A DNA stretch of 64,000 nt from Flavobacterium bernardetii (GTDB lineage Bacteria > Bacteroidota > Bacteroidia > Flavobacteriales > Flavobacteriaceae). The notes under the pieces are model-generated. The model saw only the letters and a list, made by a program, of their open reading frames with translations. It had not been told where the DNA came from and did not search any database. The position numbers were made by a program, and so were the translations under genes. Below, piece after piece: positions 7,297-16,811 of the stretch. The first letter of the stretch is position 1. Every line of letters begins with the position of its first letter. Location of the stretch: contig NZ_JAANOQ010000001.1 in NCBI RefSeq assembly GCF_011305415.1, forward strand, positions 395,534 through 459,533, written 5' to 3'.

Positions 7297-8355
7297 TTAT
7301 TTCAAAATTTCATCATAAATTTTATTCAATAAATCTTGTCTCATTTTTGAGTTTCTTTCCGTTAAAAGTATAATGATTCCCCAATTTTTATCTCTGTTAT
7401 AACATAAAATAGAACATTGTCCCATAGAATCACCTGATTTTAAATAAATCGTGTTTTTTTCATCTGTAGAGATATTAAAACCCAATCCTATTTCTCTTTT
7501 TTCATCTTTATAAAATATTTTTTCGGTAAGTATAGCTGCTTTAGCTATTTGGGTTTTTGTATTCAAAACAGCTTTTAAATAGGTAATCATATCTGAAGCA
7601 CTAGATTTAATTAATCCAGCCGATGCAGTACAATTCCATTTGAAAAATTCCTGAATGCCACCATTCGGATTATGACCTGTGGTTATGTTCTTTACATTAA
7701 AATCTTTAGTAAATGTATTTGTCAATTGTAAGGGTTCTATTATTTTATTTCTAATAATTTCGTCGTAAGTTTTATCATATACTTTTTCTAAAATTTGTCC
7801 AAGTAAGGTATATCCTATAGTAGAATAACGAAATTTACCATAATCCGTTAGTTCGGTACAATTATTAACCAAACTGGTTAAGGTGTTTTCAGTTACACTA
7901 TTTACCGGTTGTTGAGAGTCTAATTCTATTAGTTTACCAAAATCAATATCTGGTAAACCAGATTGATGCGAGCATAAATCGGAAATTTTTATTTTATTCT
8001 TTAGATTTTTATGTAAAATATATCCTTTTGGAAGATACTTATCGATACAATCTTCCAATTTTATTTTATTTTCAATTACAGCTTGTGCGATTAAATTTGA
8101 AGTCAAAATTTTAGTGATAGAGGCTATTTCAAAAATAGAGTTTTTATTAATTTCAATTGGAGTTTCACTATTCAAATTGCCATAAGCAGTATAGTATTCT
8201 TCGTTGTCTTTGATAAAACCTACACTAATTCCTATGTTTGGATTTTTTTGATAATTGTCTTTAATTATGGAATCTATCTTTTTAGAAAAGTCTTGTCCAA
8301 AACAAAAGTTGCTAATTAATACTAGTGCTGCTAATAATTTTAATGAAGTTTTCAT
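7297..8355 (-). CDS. Secreted serine hydrolase, beta-lactamase class C-like
   Basis: 352 aa with a Sec signal peptide (cleavage after FCFGQ, about 21). The catalytic SxxK motif is SITK at 79-82 (Ser79, Lys82). The second motif appears as YST in RYSTIGYTLLG rather than the common YSN/YAN. The ~350-residue domain matches the beta-lactamase/D-aminopeptidase/esterase superfamily (PF00144). Likely periplasmic, acting on peptidoglycan peptides or small esters; the substrate is unknown. It follows another PF00144-type gene (8391-9857) by 35 bases, so the two may be co-transcribed, though they are only distantly alike. Confidence 0.82.
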   Translation of the reverse strand: MKTSLKLLAALVLISNFCFGQDFSKKIDSIIKDNYQKNPNIGISVGFIKDNEEYYTAYGNLNSETPIEINKNSIFEIASITKILTSNLIAQAVIENKIKLEDCIDKYLPKGYILHKNLKNKIKISDLCSHQSGLPDIDFGKLIELDSQQPVNSVTENTLTSLVNNCTELTDYGKFRYSTIGYTLLGQILEKVYDKTYDEIIRNKIIEPLQLTNTFTKDFNVKNITTGHNPNGGIQEFFKWNCTASAGLIKSSASDMITYLKAVLNTKTQIAKAAILTEKIFYKDEKREIGLGFNISTDEKNTIYLKSGDSMGQCSILCYNRDKNWGIIILLTERNSKMRQDLLNKIYDEILK

Positions 8356-8390
8356 AGTTTTTTATATTAAGTTTGTTTTTAAAATGTTTG

Positions 8391-9857
8391 TTATTTTTCT
8401 TTATTAACGATTTGAACTTTTGTACTTAATTCACCTCTTGTTAAGGTTACAAAATTTAGTTTTCCTTTGCTAAAATCGAATTGTAATAAGTTAGGATAAT
8501 CTATAATTTTGAATGATCCATTTTTTAGATAGACCAACTCATTATTATTCTTGCCTTTGAAATGTTCTAAAATTGGCGATTCAATATAAAGTCGATTATT
8601 TTTTTCTACAATTTTGGTTTCCATTCCTTGACCATAAAGGAAATCATCATAAGTACCAATTAGCTTTTCTTTTAAACTTGTAGGTATTTCTTGTATGTCA
8701 TCATTAGATGTTTTGTTCCAGTTCATCACTTTCAGAATTTTATTTCGAGTTTGATTCATCACAGGAAAACGATTCGGTTTTTCACCATTGGCAAGATATA
8801 CAACGCCATTGCCATCAGTCATCGTAGCTAGAATGTTACCACCAACTCCAGTATTGGAACCATTACAAGAAAACCAATCATAATTGTTATACCCAAAAGA
8901 CTTTTGCCATCCATAACTCCAGCCACCAACAGCATCTTTTAAAGCGGTTACTTCTGTTACTTTTTTTGCAACGCTATGAGAAATCACTTTGTTGTTTTTA
9001 TTGCGTAAAGCATTTTGTATCTCAATTGAAATTTTTGCCAAATCAGTAGGAGTAGACCACATTCCAGAAGCTCCAACTTGTGGTGTTATTGGTAAACCTG
9101 TTCTAATAACTTTCTCATTTTCATCGTGAACCAAGGCTACATTTGATAAAAAACCATTTTCATTTGGCTGAATCATTGTTGTGTTTTTTAAACCAAGAGG
9201 TGCGAAAATATGTTCTTCTGCAAGTGCTGCAATAGATTTATTCAAAGTGTCTTCCAATGCCATTTGAATAATTACATAACCACCACCGCTGTATTCAAAA
9301 CTTGTACCTGGAGCAAATAAAAATTCAATTTCTTTATCGTATCTCGGAATCTGTCCTAAAAGACTTTGTTTTATTGTTGGAATTGTGTCACCTTCATAAT
9401 AGTCGGCAAACCCACCTTGACTTGTACCAGCAGTATGATTAAGAAATTGTTTCCAAGTTGGACTATTGTTTTCAGTAAACTTGCTTTTTGGCAAATGCCA
9501 ACGTTTTAGATAATTGTCTATTGGATTGTCTAAATTAATTAAACCTTTTTCTTCCAAAATAAAACAAAGAAGCGCAGTAATTGGTTTTGAAATTGATGCT
9601 GTGGAAAATGCAGTGTTTTCATCTATTTTTTCATTTGAATTTATAGACTTTACACCAAATTGATTAGAATAGACCATCTTATAATTTTCAAAAACAACAA
9701 GACTGAATCCAGGAAGTTTATACTTTTCTAATTGTTGGTCAATATTTAAACTATCTGTAATAAAGGTAAAATCTCTATTTTTAGAGGCTACATTTTTACT
9801 TGTTTGACAGCTTAAAATTAGTCCTGTAAGAATTAGGAATAAAAATGTTTTTTTCAT
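8391..9857 (-). CDS. Serine hydrolase lipoprotein, beta-lactamase class C-like
   Basis: 488 aa. Lipoprotein signal with Cys17 in GLILSC. The hydrolase domain spans about 45-375: SISK at 88-91 gives the nucleophile Ser88 and Lys91, and FEYSGGGY carries the second motif (YSG). Residues about 390-488 form a separate C-terminal beta-rich domain (SLKEKLIGTYDDFLYGQG...), common in Bacteroidetes hydrolases of this type. Located in the periplasm on a lipid anchor; substrate unknown. It lies upstream of 7297-8355 on the same strand, and a membrane AraC regulator gene lies 138 bases further upstream. Confidence 0.82.
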   Translation of the reverse strand: MKKTFLFLILTGLILSCQTSKNVASKNRDFTFITDSLNIDQQLEKYKLPGFSLVVFENYKMVYSNQFGVKSINSNEKIDENTAFSTASISKPITALLCFILEEKGLINLDNPIDNYLKRWHLPKSKFTENNSPTWKQFLNHTAGTSQGGFADYYEGDTIPTIKQSLLGQIPRYDKEIEFLFAPGTSFEYSGGGYVIIQMALEDTLNKSIAALAEEHIFAPLGLKNTTMIQPNENGFLSNVALVHDENEKVIRTGLPITPQVGASGMWSTPTDLAKISIEIQNALRNKNNKVISHSVAKKVTEVTALKDAVGGWSYGWQKSFGYNNYDWFSCNGSNTGVGGNILATMTDGNGVVYLANGEKPNRFPVMNQTRNKILKVMNWNKTSNDDIQEIPTSLKEKLIGTYDDFLYGQGMETKIVEKNNRLYIESPILEHFKGKNNNELVYLKNGSFKIIDYPNLLQFDFSKGKLNFVTLTRGELSTKVQIVNKEK

Positions 9858-9995
9858 TGTATCGAGTTTTTAGTTAAAAATTTATTTCGATACAAAATTG
9901 AAAAAGAACTAAGAGCTGTGCGACCGAATGCAAGTATTCGAACGCATTTCTTTTGAAAAATAAGTAGGAGTGGTTACAATGAAAAGTACGAGTAA

Positions 9996-11150
9996 TTACA
10001 AAGTGTTGTTTTGTAAATTGTTACGATAAGAAGTTGGCGTATTACCCGTGTGTTTTTTAAATGCAGTATTAAAAGAAGATTTGGAATTAAAACCCACATC
10101 GTACAGAATTTCTAAAATAGTGACCTTGTTTTTTGTGCTATCTTTTAAAGTTTCCATTGCGTTTTCAATACGATAGCTATTTACGAAATCGTAAAAATGT
10201 TGTTCTAATTTATGATTAATTAAAACTGATAAATTTCGAACAGGAATTCCAACAGCAGCAGAAACCTCTTGAATGGTTAAGGAAGGATTAAGAAAGGGTT
10301 TTTCTTCAATCATATATTTTTTTAATTTCTCTAAATCTTCTTGATGCTCTTTTTCGCTGATAGTTTGTGTTTCGTTTTTATTTTCCTCTAAAACAATATC
10401 AGCAACCAATTTTAATTTTGAATCGATATTTCTAAATAAACTAGGATTATTTAAGGCTTTAAATAAATACCAACAAACAATAAATAGCAGAAATACTTGG
10501 ATGCCAATTTTTATTAATTCAGAAATATATGGATAATCAGAAAATTTGAAAATGTTTTTTACAATCGTACACGAATATAAAATAGTTAGTACGATTGTAA
10601 ACTGAAACAACCAATTATAAGAATTAATATTGGCACCTGCATAATTTTCAAGATATAGTTTTTTTACTTTTCTTAATATCATAAAGACGGCAATAAAATA
10701 TATAACTATTTGAATATGTATAAGAGTATGATTGAATTGTAGTTCTATCATGCTCTTGCGATTTATAATAAAGTTCACTTTAGCAGCAGCATCAACCAAA
10801 TAAAAACGCGGTAACATAATGACATTTGCAATCAAAAACGGAAGCAGATGTAGGATGTATTTGGGTTTAAACCTAAAATCTGAATAACAAACCGATACTA
10901 CATACAGATAAAAAGCAGGAATTTGCAAGAAAGCGAGTGTGCTTCTTAGAATTCCCAGATTTGATGGACCTGTAGTGACTAATTCAATCAAAGGTGTGCT
11001 AGAATCTATTGCGGTTATGATCAGAAAAAAAGCAAAAAGAGAATTACTTAATTTGTGTTTCGTTTGAACCGTAACCAGAAAAAAGGAAAGAAATAATGAA
11101 ATGAACAATGAGATTACAGTTACAATAACTAATAAATTAAATTTATCCAT
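9996..11150 (-). CDS. AraC-family regulator with N-terminal seven-helix membrane domain
   Basis: 384 aa. About seven hydrophobic helices occupy residues 5-230, followed by a charged linker (230-265) and a C-terminal AraC-type DNA-binding domain (about 270-380) with two helix-turn-helix units; the second carries the characteristic GFNSKSSFNTAFKKHTGNTPTSYR. Such membrane-anchored AraC proteins are common in Bacteroidetes and are presumed to sense a signal at the membrane. It lies just upstream of the two serine hydrolase genes on the same strand and may regulate them (inference). A possible operator between them is AATGC...GCATT around 9931-9947. Confidence 0.85.
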   Translation of the reverse strand: MDKFNLLVIVTVISLFISLFLSFFLVTVQTKHKLSNSLFAFFLIITAIDSSTPLIELVTTGPSNLGILRSTLAFLQIPAFYLYVVSVCYSDFRFKPKYILHLLPFLIANVIMLPRFYLVDAAAKVNFIINRKSMIELQFNHTLIHIQIVIYFIAVFMILRKVKKLYLENYAGANINSYNWLFQFTIVLTILYSCTIVKNIFKFSDYPYISELIKIGIQVFLLFIVCWYLFKALNNPSLFRNIDSKLKLVADIVLEENKNETQTISEKEHQEDLEKLKKYMIEEKPFLNPSLTIQEVSAAVGIPVRNLSVLINHKLEQHFYDFVNSYRIENAMETLKDSTKNKVTILEILYDVGFNSKSSFNTAFKKHTGNTPTSYRNNLQNNTL

Positions 11151-11253
11151 TTATTATTTTCTTTTGGTGTTAGTAAGGTTTATAATTATGGTTAACACTT
11201 GATTATATGCGTTACGATGTAATATGAATCAAATATATAAAATTTTCATAAAA

Positions 11254-11283
11254 AAACCTCGAGAAAATGAAATCTCGAGGTTT
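11254..11283 (-). terminator. Rho-independent terminator with CTCGAG stem
   Basis: AAACCTCGAGA / TCTCGAGGTTT stem and, on the minus strand, a T-run. It ends the gene at 11289-13538. The same stem is reused at 14603-14636. Confidence 0.85.
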
Positions 11284-11288
11284 GAAAG

Positions 11289-13538
11289 TTATCTTCTTGC
11301 GTTGAAATATTCAGGAAAATTATCACAGTTTGATACTAGTTCTTCATATTGAGAAGTATAATTATTTTTTAAATCTAAATAATATTTGTTTAAATTGGAA
11401 TCATACTTATTTCCATATACATATTCTTCTCTTTGACTTAAAATTTTGTTTTTTTCACATCTTGCTATCATTTTCAAACAAAGTGCTTTAAACTTTCTGG
11501 TTTTAGCGTGTTTAAACGCTAATTTATAATATTGTTTAGCCAAATTATTTTCAAAAAACTCTTTTTCATCTTCAATTACAGTTTCGTTTCCATAACTAAC
11601 CGTGTAATATCTTCTCATGATAGAGCAATTGCCATATTGTGTCATGTTGTAGTAACAATTCGCAATGATAAAAAAGTAATAATCTTTGTTTATTTCTGTT
11701 GGCTGATTTGCTTTATTAATGTTTTTTATCAATTCTTTAGTTATGGTGTATTTATTAAATTTTACTTCTTTTTTTAATTGAATAAAACTAGGAGTATATT
11801 CTAATTTATAAAACGGATTATCACATGTTACTTTATCGGCATTAGCTTTTTTAAAATAAGGTAATGCCTTAATTAATTTGTTCTGACGAATATATTTTGT
11901 TCCCACTAAGTCATAAAGATTAGATAAATCCTTTCTTATAGCTTCATATTTCCAATTTGTAAAATTATTAGAACTTACTAAGTTTGTTTTAATCGCATCA
12001 ATTATTTTTTTGGTTTGATAAGGCGTGTAAATGGCATCTATATAATCAAAATAATTTTCATAATAATCTGAATAAGTGTTTTTTTTATTTTTTATTGTCT
12101 TCCAATATACGCTGTCATAATTGTCAGAATAATTATTTTTCAATGTGGAAAATAAAATTGCTGCCTCAGTGGTATTGTTTTTTAGCTCAAATTCTTTTCC
12201 AATAGCAAAGATTAATTTTTTATTTTCTTTATGCTTAAAAAGCAATGTTTCTAACCTTTTAGTTATAAATGCGGTATCGTATTTTTGTTCAGCTACCAAG
12301 TTTAATGCTTCAAATATTTCCAATTGATGGATTAATGCCTCGTTTTTAGTAACTGTTTTTTTTAGTTTCGAAATTTCTAATAAACTATTTTTATGCTCTT
12401 TAGTAGCAAATAATACTATAGCTTTACAAGTGTTCCAAAGTTCTAAATTTTCTGAAGTTTGATGTTTTTTAGTACGAATAAAGTTTAGTAATTCTTTAGC
12501 ATATTTTCTATCATATTCAATAGTATTGAATACTCTTTTTGTTGAAATATCTTCTGCAGTTTCTACTGCTAATGAAGGTTGGAATAGAGAATAATAAGGT
12601 GTAAAAATCCAATCTTCAATTTTATTTATTTCACGTAATAATAAAAAATTTAGGCCTTTATGATTTGGTTGTAGTTTGTTAATTTTCTTTAAATAATCTA
12701 AGGTTTTATCATGTTTTTTAACGCCAGCAATAAAATATACGTTGGCTTTTTCTTCTTTAGATTTGGCGTGTTTTAAGACTTCTTCAATAGCAGTATTTGT
12801 ATCATATTGTTGAAGTACCATAAATCTTTTATCTACAGCATGAGCAAAAACTTGAGCCGCATAAAAATTACGAAGCGAATTGTCTTTTTCAGCCAATGTT
12901 CGGAAATATAAACTCCAATAATAAATTATATTTTTGTCGTTGGTTAATTCAAAATTATCTTTAAAAATCGTTTTTATTTTTACATTATTTTGATTGTAGT
13001 ACGACATTCTTATGGCTAAAAAAGCATAACGTAATTTAATTTCTTTCGATTTACATTTTTTAGATAACTCAATTGCCTTTTCTACTTGCTTAATTCTTTT
13101 GGGTAAAGTAATTACTTCATGTCTTTCCCATGGATCATCAATCCAAGTGTTTCCATATTCGCAACTTTTTGCAAATTTTAAATATGCTATGGCTTCTAAA
13201 TCCTTATTTTGATATAAATATTTCAACATTTTATTAGTTGATTTCGAATGGATATCTTTTAAAGACATTTCATCAATCAAATCACTAACTGAAATATTAT
13301 CTACTTTGTTTTTACAATATTTCATCCATAACTGATTATTTGGAAAAATATAATTAGTAGGATATTTTATTCCAGGATAATTAGAATTACTAGAATAATT
13401 AAATTCAGCAAAGTCATAAATATTAAAAATTGAAGGGTTTAAAAACGAGAAACGTAATTCTTCACCATAAGGATAAAACCCACAAGCAATTAAAAAATTA
13501 CTCGATAAAACCGTTATAAAAACTAGAAATTTCTTCAT
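11289..13538 (-). CDS. Large unknown lipoprotein with TPR-like helical repeats
   Basis: 749 aa. The N-terminus has a lipobox, SNFLIAC, with Cys at about 19, followed by GFYPYGEELRFSFLNPSIF. The body is Lys/Asn/Tyr-rich and alpha-helical in character, with repeated pairs such as (A)YLKFAKSCEYG, EEKANVYFIAGVKKHDKTL and AKQYYKLAFKHAKTRKFKALCL that look like degenerate TPR repeats. I recognise no catalytic motif. It overlaps the preceding gene (13498-14529) by 41 bases, which implies translational coupling and a joint function in the periplasm. Function unknown. Confidence 0.75.
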   Translation of the reverse strand: MKKFLVFITVLSSNFLIACGFYPYGEELRFSFLNPSIFNIYDFAEFNYSSNSNYPGIKYPTNYIFPNNQLWMKYCKNKVDNISVSDLIDEMSLKDIHSKSTNKMLKYLYQNKDLEAIAYLKFAKSCEYGNTWIDDPWERHEVITLPKRIKQVEKAIELSKKCKSKEIKLRYAFLAIRMSYYNQNNVKIKTIFKDNFELTNDKNIIYYWSLYFRTLAEKDNSLRNFYAAQVFAHAVDKRFMVLQQYDTNTAIEEVLKHAKSKEEKANVYFIAGVKKHDKTLDYLKKINKLQPNHKGLNFLLLREINKIEDWIFTPYYSLFQPSLAVETAEDISTKRVFNTIEYDRKYAKELLNFIRTKKHQTSENLELWNTCKAIVLFATKEHKNSLLEISKLKKTVTKNEALIHQLEIFEALNLVAEQKYDTAFITKRLETLLFKHKENKKLIFAIGKEFELKNNTTEAAILFSTLKNNYSDNYDSVYWKTIKNKKNTYSDYYENYFDYIDAIYTPYQTKKIIDAIKTNLVSSNNFTNWKYEAIRKDLSNLYDLVGTKYIRQNKLIKALPYFKKANADKVTCDNPFYKLEYTPSFIQLKKEVKFNKYTITKELIKNINKANQPTEINKDYYFFIIANCYYNMTQYGNCSIMRRYYTVSYGNETVIEDEKEFFENNLAKQYYKLAFKHAKTRKFKALCLKMIARCEKNKILSQREEYVYGNKYDSNLNKYYLDLKNNYTSQYEELVSNCDNFPEYFNARR

Positions 13539-14529
13539 TGTTGTAATTTATTAATTGTTGTTCATCTAGATGAAATAAAGACACGGTAATTTTTGAATCT
13601 AATGGAGTATGTTTTTTTAGAAGTTGTATAGCACTTTGGATATTTTCTGTAGTGGTTTCTTCAATTTTCAATTTATCACCTACTCTAAAATAAGATTCAC
13701 CAATTATTGTGTCTTTCACAACTTCGTACCACATGGGTTTTATTGGTTTTAATACTTTTTTTGTATCATTTAAATTAGCATACGAGATCTCTAAAAAATT
13801 ATTATTTCTATACAGATGCATCCACGAATAAGTTGGTAATGCCACATCTAAATGAATAGGGTATTTTTCTTCTACCGTTAAATAACTTTTAAATTCTTCT
13901 AAATCAAGAATGGAGTTTTTGTTTTTATTTGATAACGGATTAATTAAATTATAGCACATTAACATTACTTTATCAACAGGAGGAATTCCCATTTTTGTTC
14001 TGTATTTGTATGGATAAAGTCTTAAAGTACAGCTTATTTCTTTTTTCGAAATTGTTTTTAGAGCTTTTAAAAAATAGAAATAGTTATCTTTCGATTTTAA
14101 GGTCCAATCACAATCCATTTGATATTCGGTAACTTTTTTTTCTAATTTGAAATTGTCCCGACAATTTTTTTGAATTAAAAAATGAATATTGTCTGCTAAT
14201 GTGTCTAATTCACTTTTACTACTTTTTATAAAAATTTCGTTTTTTAAATATACTGTTGGAACAATAATTCTTTGTGCTTGATTATTGTACATCCTAAGAT
14301 CTGTTTTAGAAAAAGGTATGTTGCCTAAAGTTTCATCGTGTTCGACTTCAAAAAATTTCAAATATAATTTATTCACTTTCAAACTTTCAGTTATTGAATC
14401 TTCATATTGAGAAAACTGATAACCATTGCTCTTCCAATAATAAAAAGCGCGTTCCACTTGTTTTACTTTATGGTTGTTACAGGAAAAAAGGAATGAACAA
14501 AAAAGTATTCCTAGAAAAAATGGTTTCAT
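13498..14529 (-). CDS. Unknown lipoprotein, coupled to the 749-aa lipoprotein
   Basis: 343 aa from the ATG at 14527-14529. I prefer this to an in-frame ATG 15 codons upstream because it yields a normal lipoprotein signal peptide, MKPFFLGILFCSFLFSC, with the lipobox Cys at 17. The rest is soluble, with a Trp/Tyr-rich start (AFYYWKSNGYQ) and no motif I recognise. Its last 41 bases overlap the start of the downstream gene. The pair has a terminator only after the second gene and so forms a two-gene operon of unknown function. Confidence 0.75.
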   Translation of the reverse strand: MKPFFLGILFCSFLFSCNNHKVKQVERAFYYWKSNGYQFSQYEDSITESLKVNKLYLKFFEVEHDETLGNIPFSKTDLRMYNNQAQRIIVPTVYLKNEIFIKSSKSELDTLADNIHFLIQKNCRDNFKLEKKVTEYQMDCDWTLKSKDNYFYFLKALKTISKKEISCTLRLYPYKYRTKMGIPPVDKVMLMCYNLINPLSNKNKNSILDLEEFKSYLTVEEKYPIHLDVALPTYSWMHLYRNNNFLEISYANLNDTKKVLKPIKPMWYEVVKDTIIGESYFRVGDKLKIEETTTENIQSAIQLLKKHTPLDSKITVSLFHLDEQQLINYNNEEISSFYNGFIE

Positions 14530-14602
14530 TTGAAGAAAAAATATTAGTTGAAATTTCTGTATAAAAATAATCAAAAATTATGCCCGATTTTAAAGAAAAA
14601 AC

Positions 14603-14636
14603 AAAAACCTCGAGAAAAAAAATCTCGAGGTTTTTT
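14603..14636 (-). terminator. Rho-independent terminator of pepD
   Basis: AAAAACCTCGAGA / TCTCGAGGTTTTTT stem with an A/T-only loop, 37 bases after the pepD stop. The stem is nearly identical to that at 11254-11283. Confidence 0.85.
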
Positions 14637-14672
14637 ATTATGAATTACTTCGTAAATCGAAATTCGTAAATC

Positions 14673-16139
14673 TTAATTACGAACCGGAATGTTTTCCAAA
14701 ATCTCTAATACAAATTTCCAGTATTTTTGCGCTGAAGCGATATTCGCTCTTTCATCAGGACTGTGTGCGCCTTTGATTGTTGGTCCGAAAGAAATCATAT
14801 CCATTTCTGGGTAATTTGTTCCTAAGATTCCACATTCTAATCCAGCGTGACAAGCCACAACGTGAGGTTTACTTCCGTTTTGTTTTTCGTAAATAGAAGT
14901 TAAAACATCTAAGATTTCCGAGTTGGCGTTTGGTGTCCAACCTGGGTAAGAACCTCCAAAAGTTACTTCGCAACCCATTAATTCAAAAGCAGAACGTAAC
15001 GCATTCGCTAAATCGAATTTTGAAGTTTCTACAGAAGAACGTGTTAAATTTTCTACTTGTAATTTTCCGTTTCCAACCGTAACTTTCGCAATGTTGTTTG
15101 AAGTTTCCACTAAATTATCAAAATCAGCACTCATTCTATACACGCCATTATGTGCTGCATAAATAGAACGAACCATGTAAAACTGAGCCATTGGAGGCAT
15201 CACTTTAGTTGGAGTCGTTGCCGATTTCTCAATCACGATTTCTAAGTTTGGTTCTGTAGTTTTGAATTCTGTTTTAATTTCGTTTACAATTTCTTGCATA
15301 TCGAAAGTAAAAGCTTCATCATAAATAGGAGCAATGGCAACTTGTGCAACACTTTCTCTTGGAATTGCATTACGTAAACTTCCACCATTGATGGTTGAAA
15401 TTTGTAAGCCAAAATCTTCAAAACCATTAAATAATAAACGGTTCATAATTTTGTTAGCATTTCCTAAACCTTTATCGATATCCATTCCTGAATGGCCACC
15501 ATTTAAACCTTTTACAGTAATTGTATAACCTACAGAATCAGCAGGAGTTTCTTCTTCATCGTATTCTGCAACAGCTGTTACATCTACACCACCAGCACAT
15601 CCGATATCAATTTCGTCGTCTTCTTCTGTATCTAAATTTAATAAAATTTCACCTTGTAATAAACCACCTTTTAAGCCCATTGCACCAGTCATTCCTGTTT
15701 CTTCGTCAATTGTAAATAACGCTTCAATAGCAGGATGAGGAATTGTGGTACTTTCTAAAATAGCCATAATAGTCGCCACTCCTAAACCGTTGTCGGCTCC
15801 TAAAGTGGTTCCTTTTGCACGAACCCAGTCTCCATCAACATACATTTCAATACCTTGCGTATCAAAATCGAAATCCGTATCATTATTTTTTTGGTGCACC
15901 ATATCTAAATGCGATTGCATTACGATAGTTTTACGGTTTTCCATTCCGGCAGTAGCAGGTTTTTTGATAATTACGTTTCCTACTTCGTCATTAATGGTTT
16001 CAAATCCTAATTTCTGACCAAATTCCATCATAAATGCAATTACACGTTCTTCTTTTTTAGACGGACGTGGTACAGCGTTTAAATCGGCAAATTTGTTCCA
16101 AAGCTCTTTTGGTTCTAAATTTCTTACTTCTTGACTCAT
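14673..16139 (-). CDS. pepD: Cytosol non-specific dipeptidase (aminoacyl-histidine dipeptidase)
   Basis: 488 aa, full length for the M20 family PepD, which hydrolyses dipeptides, including Xaa-His, in the cytoplasm using two zinc ions. Visible ligands are His77 in QSHLDMV with the adjacent Asp79, bridging Asp116 in GADNGLG, the catalytic Glu pair at 146-147 in IDEETGMTG, and a C-terminal His in SFGPTIKGAHSPDE. The dimerisation lid domain lies at about 205-390. It has no signal peptide. It is transcribed alone with its own terminator, and short TCGTAAAT repeats lie between stop and terminator. Confidence 0.95.
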   Translation of the reverse strand: MSQEVRNLEPKELWNKFADLNAVPRPSKKEERVIAFMMEFGQKLGFETINDEVGNVIIKKPATAGMENRKTIVMQSHLDMVHQKNNDTDFDFDTQGIEMYVDGDWVRAKGTTLGADNGLGVATIMAILESTTIPHPAIEALFTIDEETGMTGAMGLKGGLLQGEILLNLDTEEDDEIDIGCAGGVDVTAVAEYDEEETPADSVGYTITVKGLNGGHSGMDIDKGLGNANKIMNRLLFNGFEDFGLQISTINGGSLRNAIPRESVAQVAIAPIYDEAFTFDMQEIVNEIKTEFKTTEPNLEIVIEKSATTPTKVMPPMAQFYMVRSIYAAHNGVYRMSADFDNLVETSNNIAKVTVGNGKLQVENLTRSSVETSKFDLANALRSAFELMGCEVTFGGSYPGWTPNANSEILDVLTSIYEKQNGSKPHVVACHAGLECGILGTNYPEMDMISFGPTIKGAHSPDERANIASAQKYWKFVLEILENIPVRN

Positions 16140-16232
16140 TTTATTTTTGTTCTGTTTGTTGTTATTTTTTATTGTTCAAAATTCGTTATTCAACATTCAA
16201 AATTCGTTTTTTTTTGAATATTTAAGCATTGT

Positions 16233-16529
16233 TTATAAATCGTAATATGTATTTGGATTTTTAGAAGTGTTAAATATAGAAATAATGTGAATTTTTTTGC
16301 TTTCTTCCTTAATGTAATAAAACACAATAAAAGGAAATTTCTTCAAAGGTAAACCTATATAATCTTTATATCTAATTTGAAAGTTTGGATTTATAACTAT
16401 GGTTTCAATTGCGTTTTCTAAAGAGTTATAAAAAACTTCTCCTAAACCTTCTTTTTTTAAGTCATAATAAGAAACAGCTTCTTGAATATCATTAATAGCA
16501 TTTGGTTCAAAGAAAACGGAATAACTCAT
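16233..16529 (-). CDS. RelE/ParE-family toxin
   Basis: 98 aa. It matches the ParE/RelE toxin pattern: N-terminal YSVFFEPNAINDIQEAVSYYDLKKEGLGEVFYNSLENAIETI (helical hairpin), then RYKDYIGLPLKKFPFIVFYYI and IHIISIFNTSKNP, the usual beta-sheet core and C-terminal Arg/Lys-rich strand. Members inhibit DNA gyrase (ParE) or cleave mRNA (RelE); which one cannot be decided here. The antitoxin gene lies directly upstream with a TAATG stop-start overlap, typical of a type II module. Confidence 0.82.
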   Translation of the reverse strand: MSYSVFFEPNAINDIQEAVSYYDLKKEGLGEVFYNSLENAIETIVINPNFQIRYKDYIGLPLKKFPFIVFYYIKEESKKIHIISIFNTSKNPNTYYDL

Positions 16530-16738
16530 TATTTTTTATTGAAAATTATCTTTGATTTTACTTCACTCCAAGGAATGTAATTTTCTTCATTTGAGTTTTT
16601 TCGTCGCGTATCAAGTATGTTTTTTATTTCAGATGTCATTTCGAAATCAGAAATAGTAGTATCATAATTAAACTTTTCAATTAATTGCATAAAAAAGTTT
16701 AAATCTTGATCGGGAATATTTAAAGTAACTTGTGTCAT
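16529..16738 (-). CDS. Putative antitoxin of the ParE/RelE module
   Basis: 69 aa. It starts with a MTQVTLNIPDQDLNFFMQLIEKF segment (a beta-strand then helix, as in ribbon-helix-helix or similar small antitoxins), followed by a disordered acidic/polar tail ending in Lys, consistent with the toxin-wrapping part. Its TAA overlaps the toxin ATG (TAATG), so translation is coupled. It most likely represses its own promoter in the gap before 16812. Family assignment rests mainly on size and context. Confidence 0.72.
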   Translation of the reverse strand: MTQVTLNIPDQDLNFFMQLIEKFNYDTTISDFEMTSEIKNILDTRRKNSNEENYIPWSEVKSKIIFNKK

Positions 16739-16811
16739 AAGATTAATGCCTATGCAACAAAATTATAAAAAATATTACTATTTATTAGTCGATTTATAAT
16801 AATTTTAGCAA

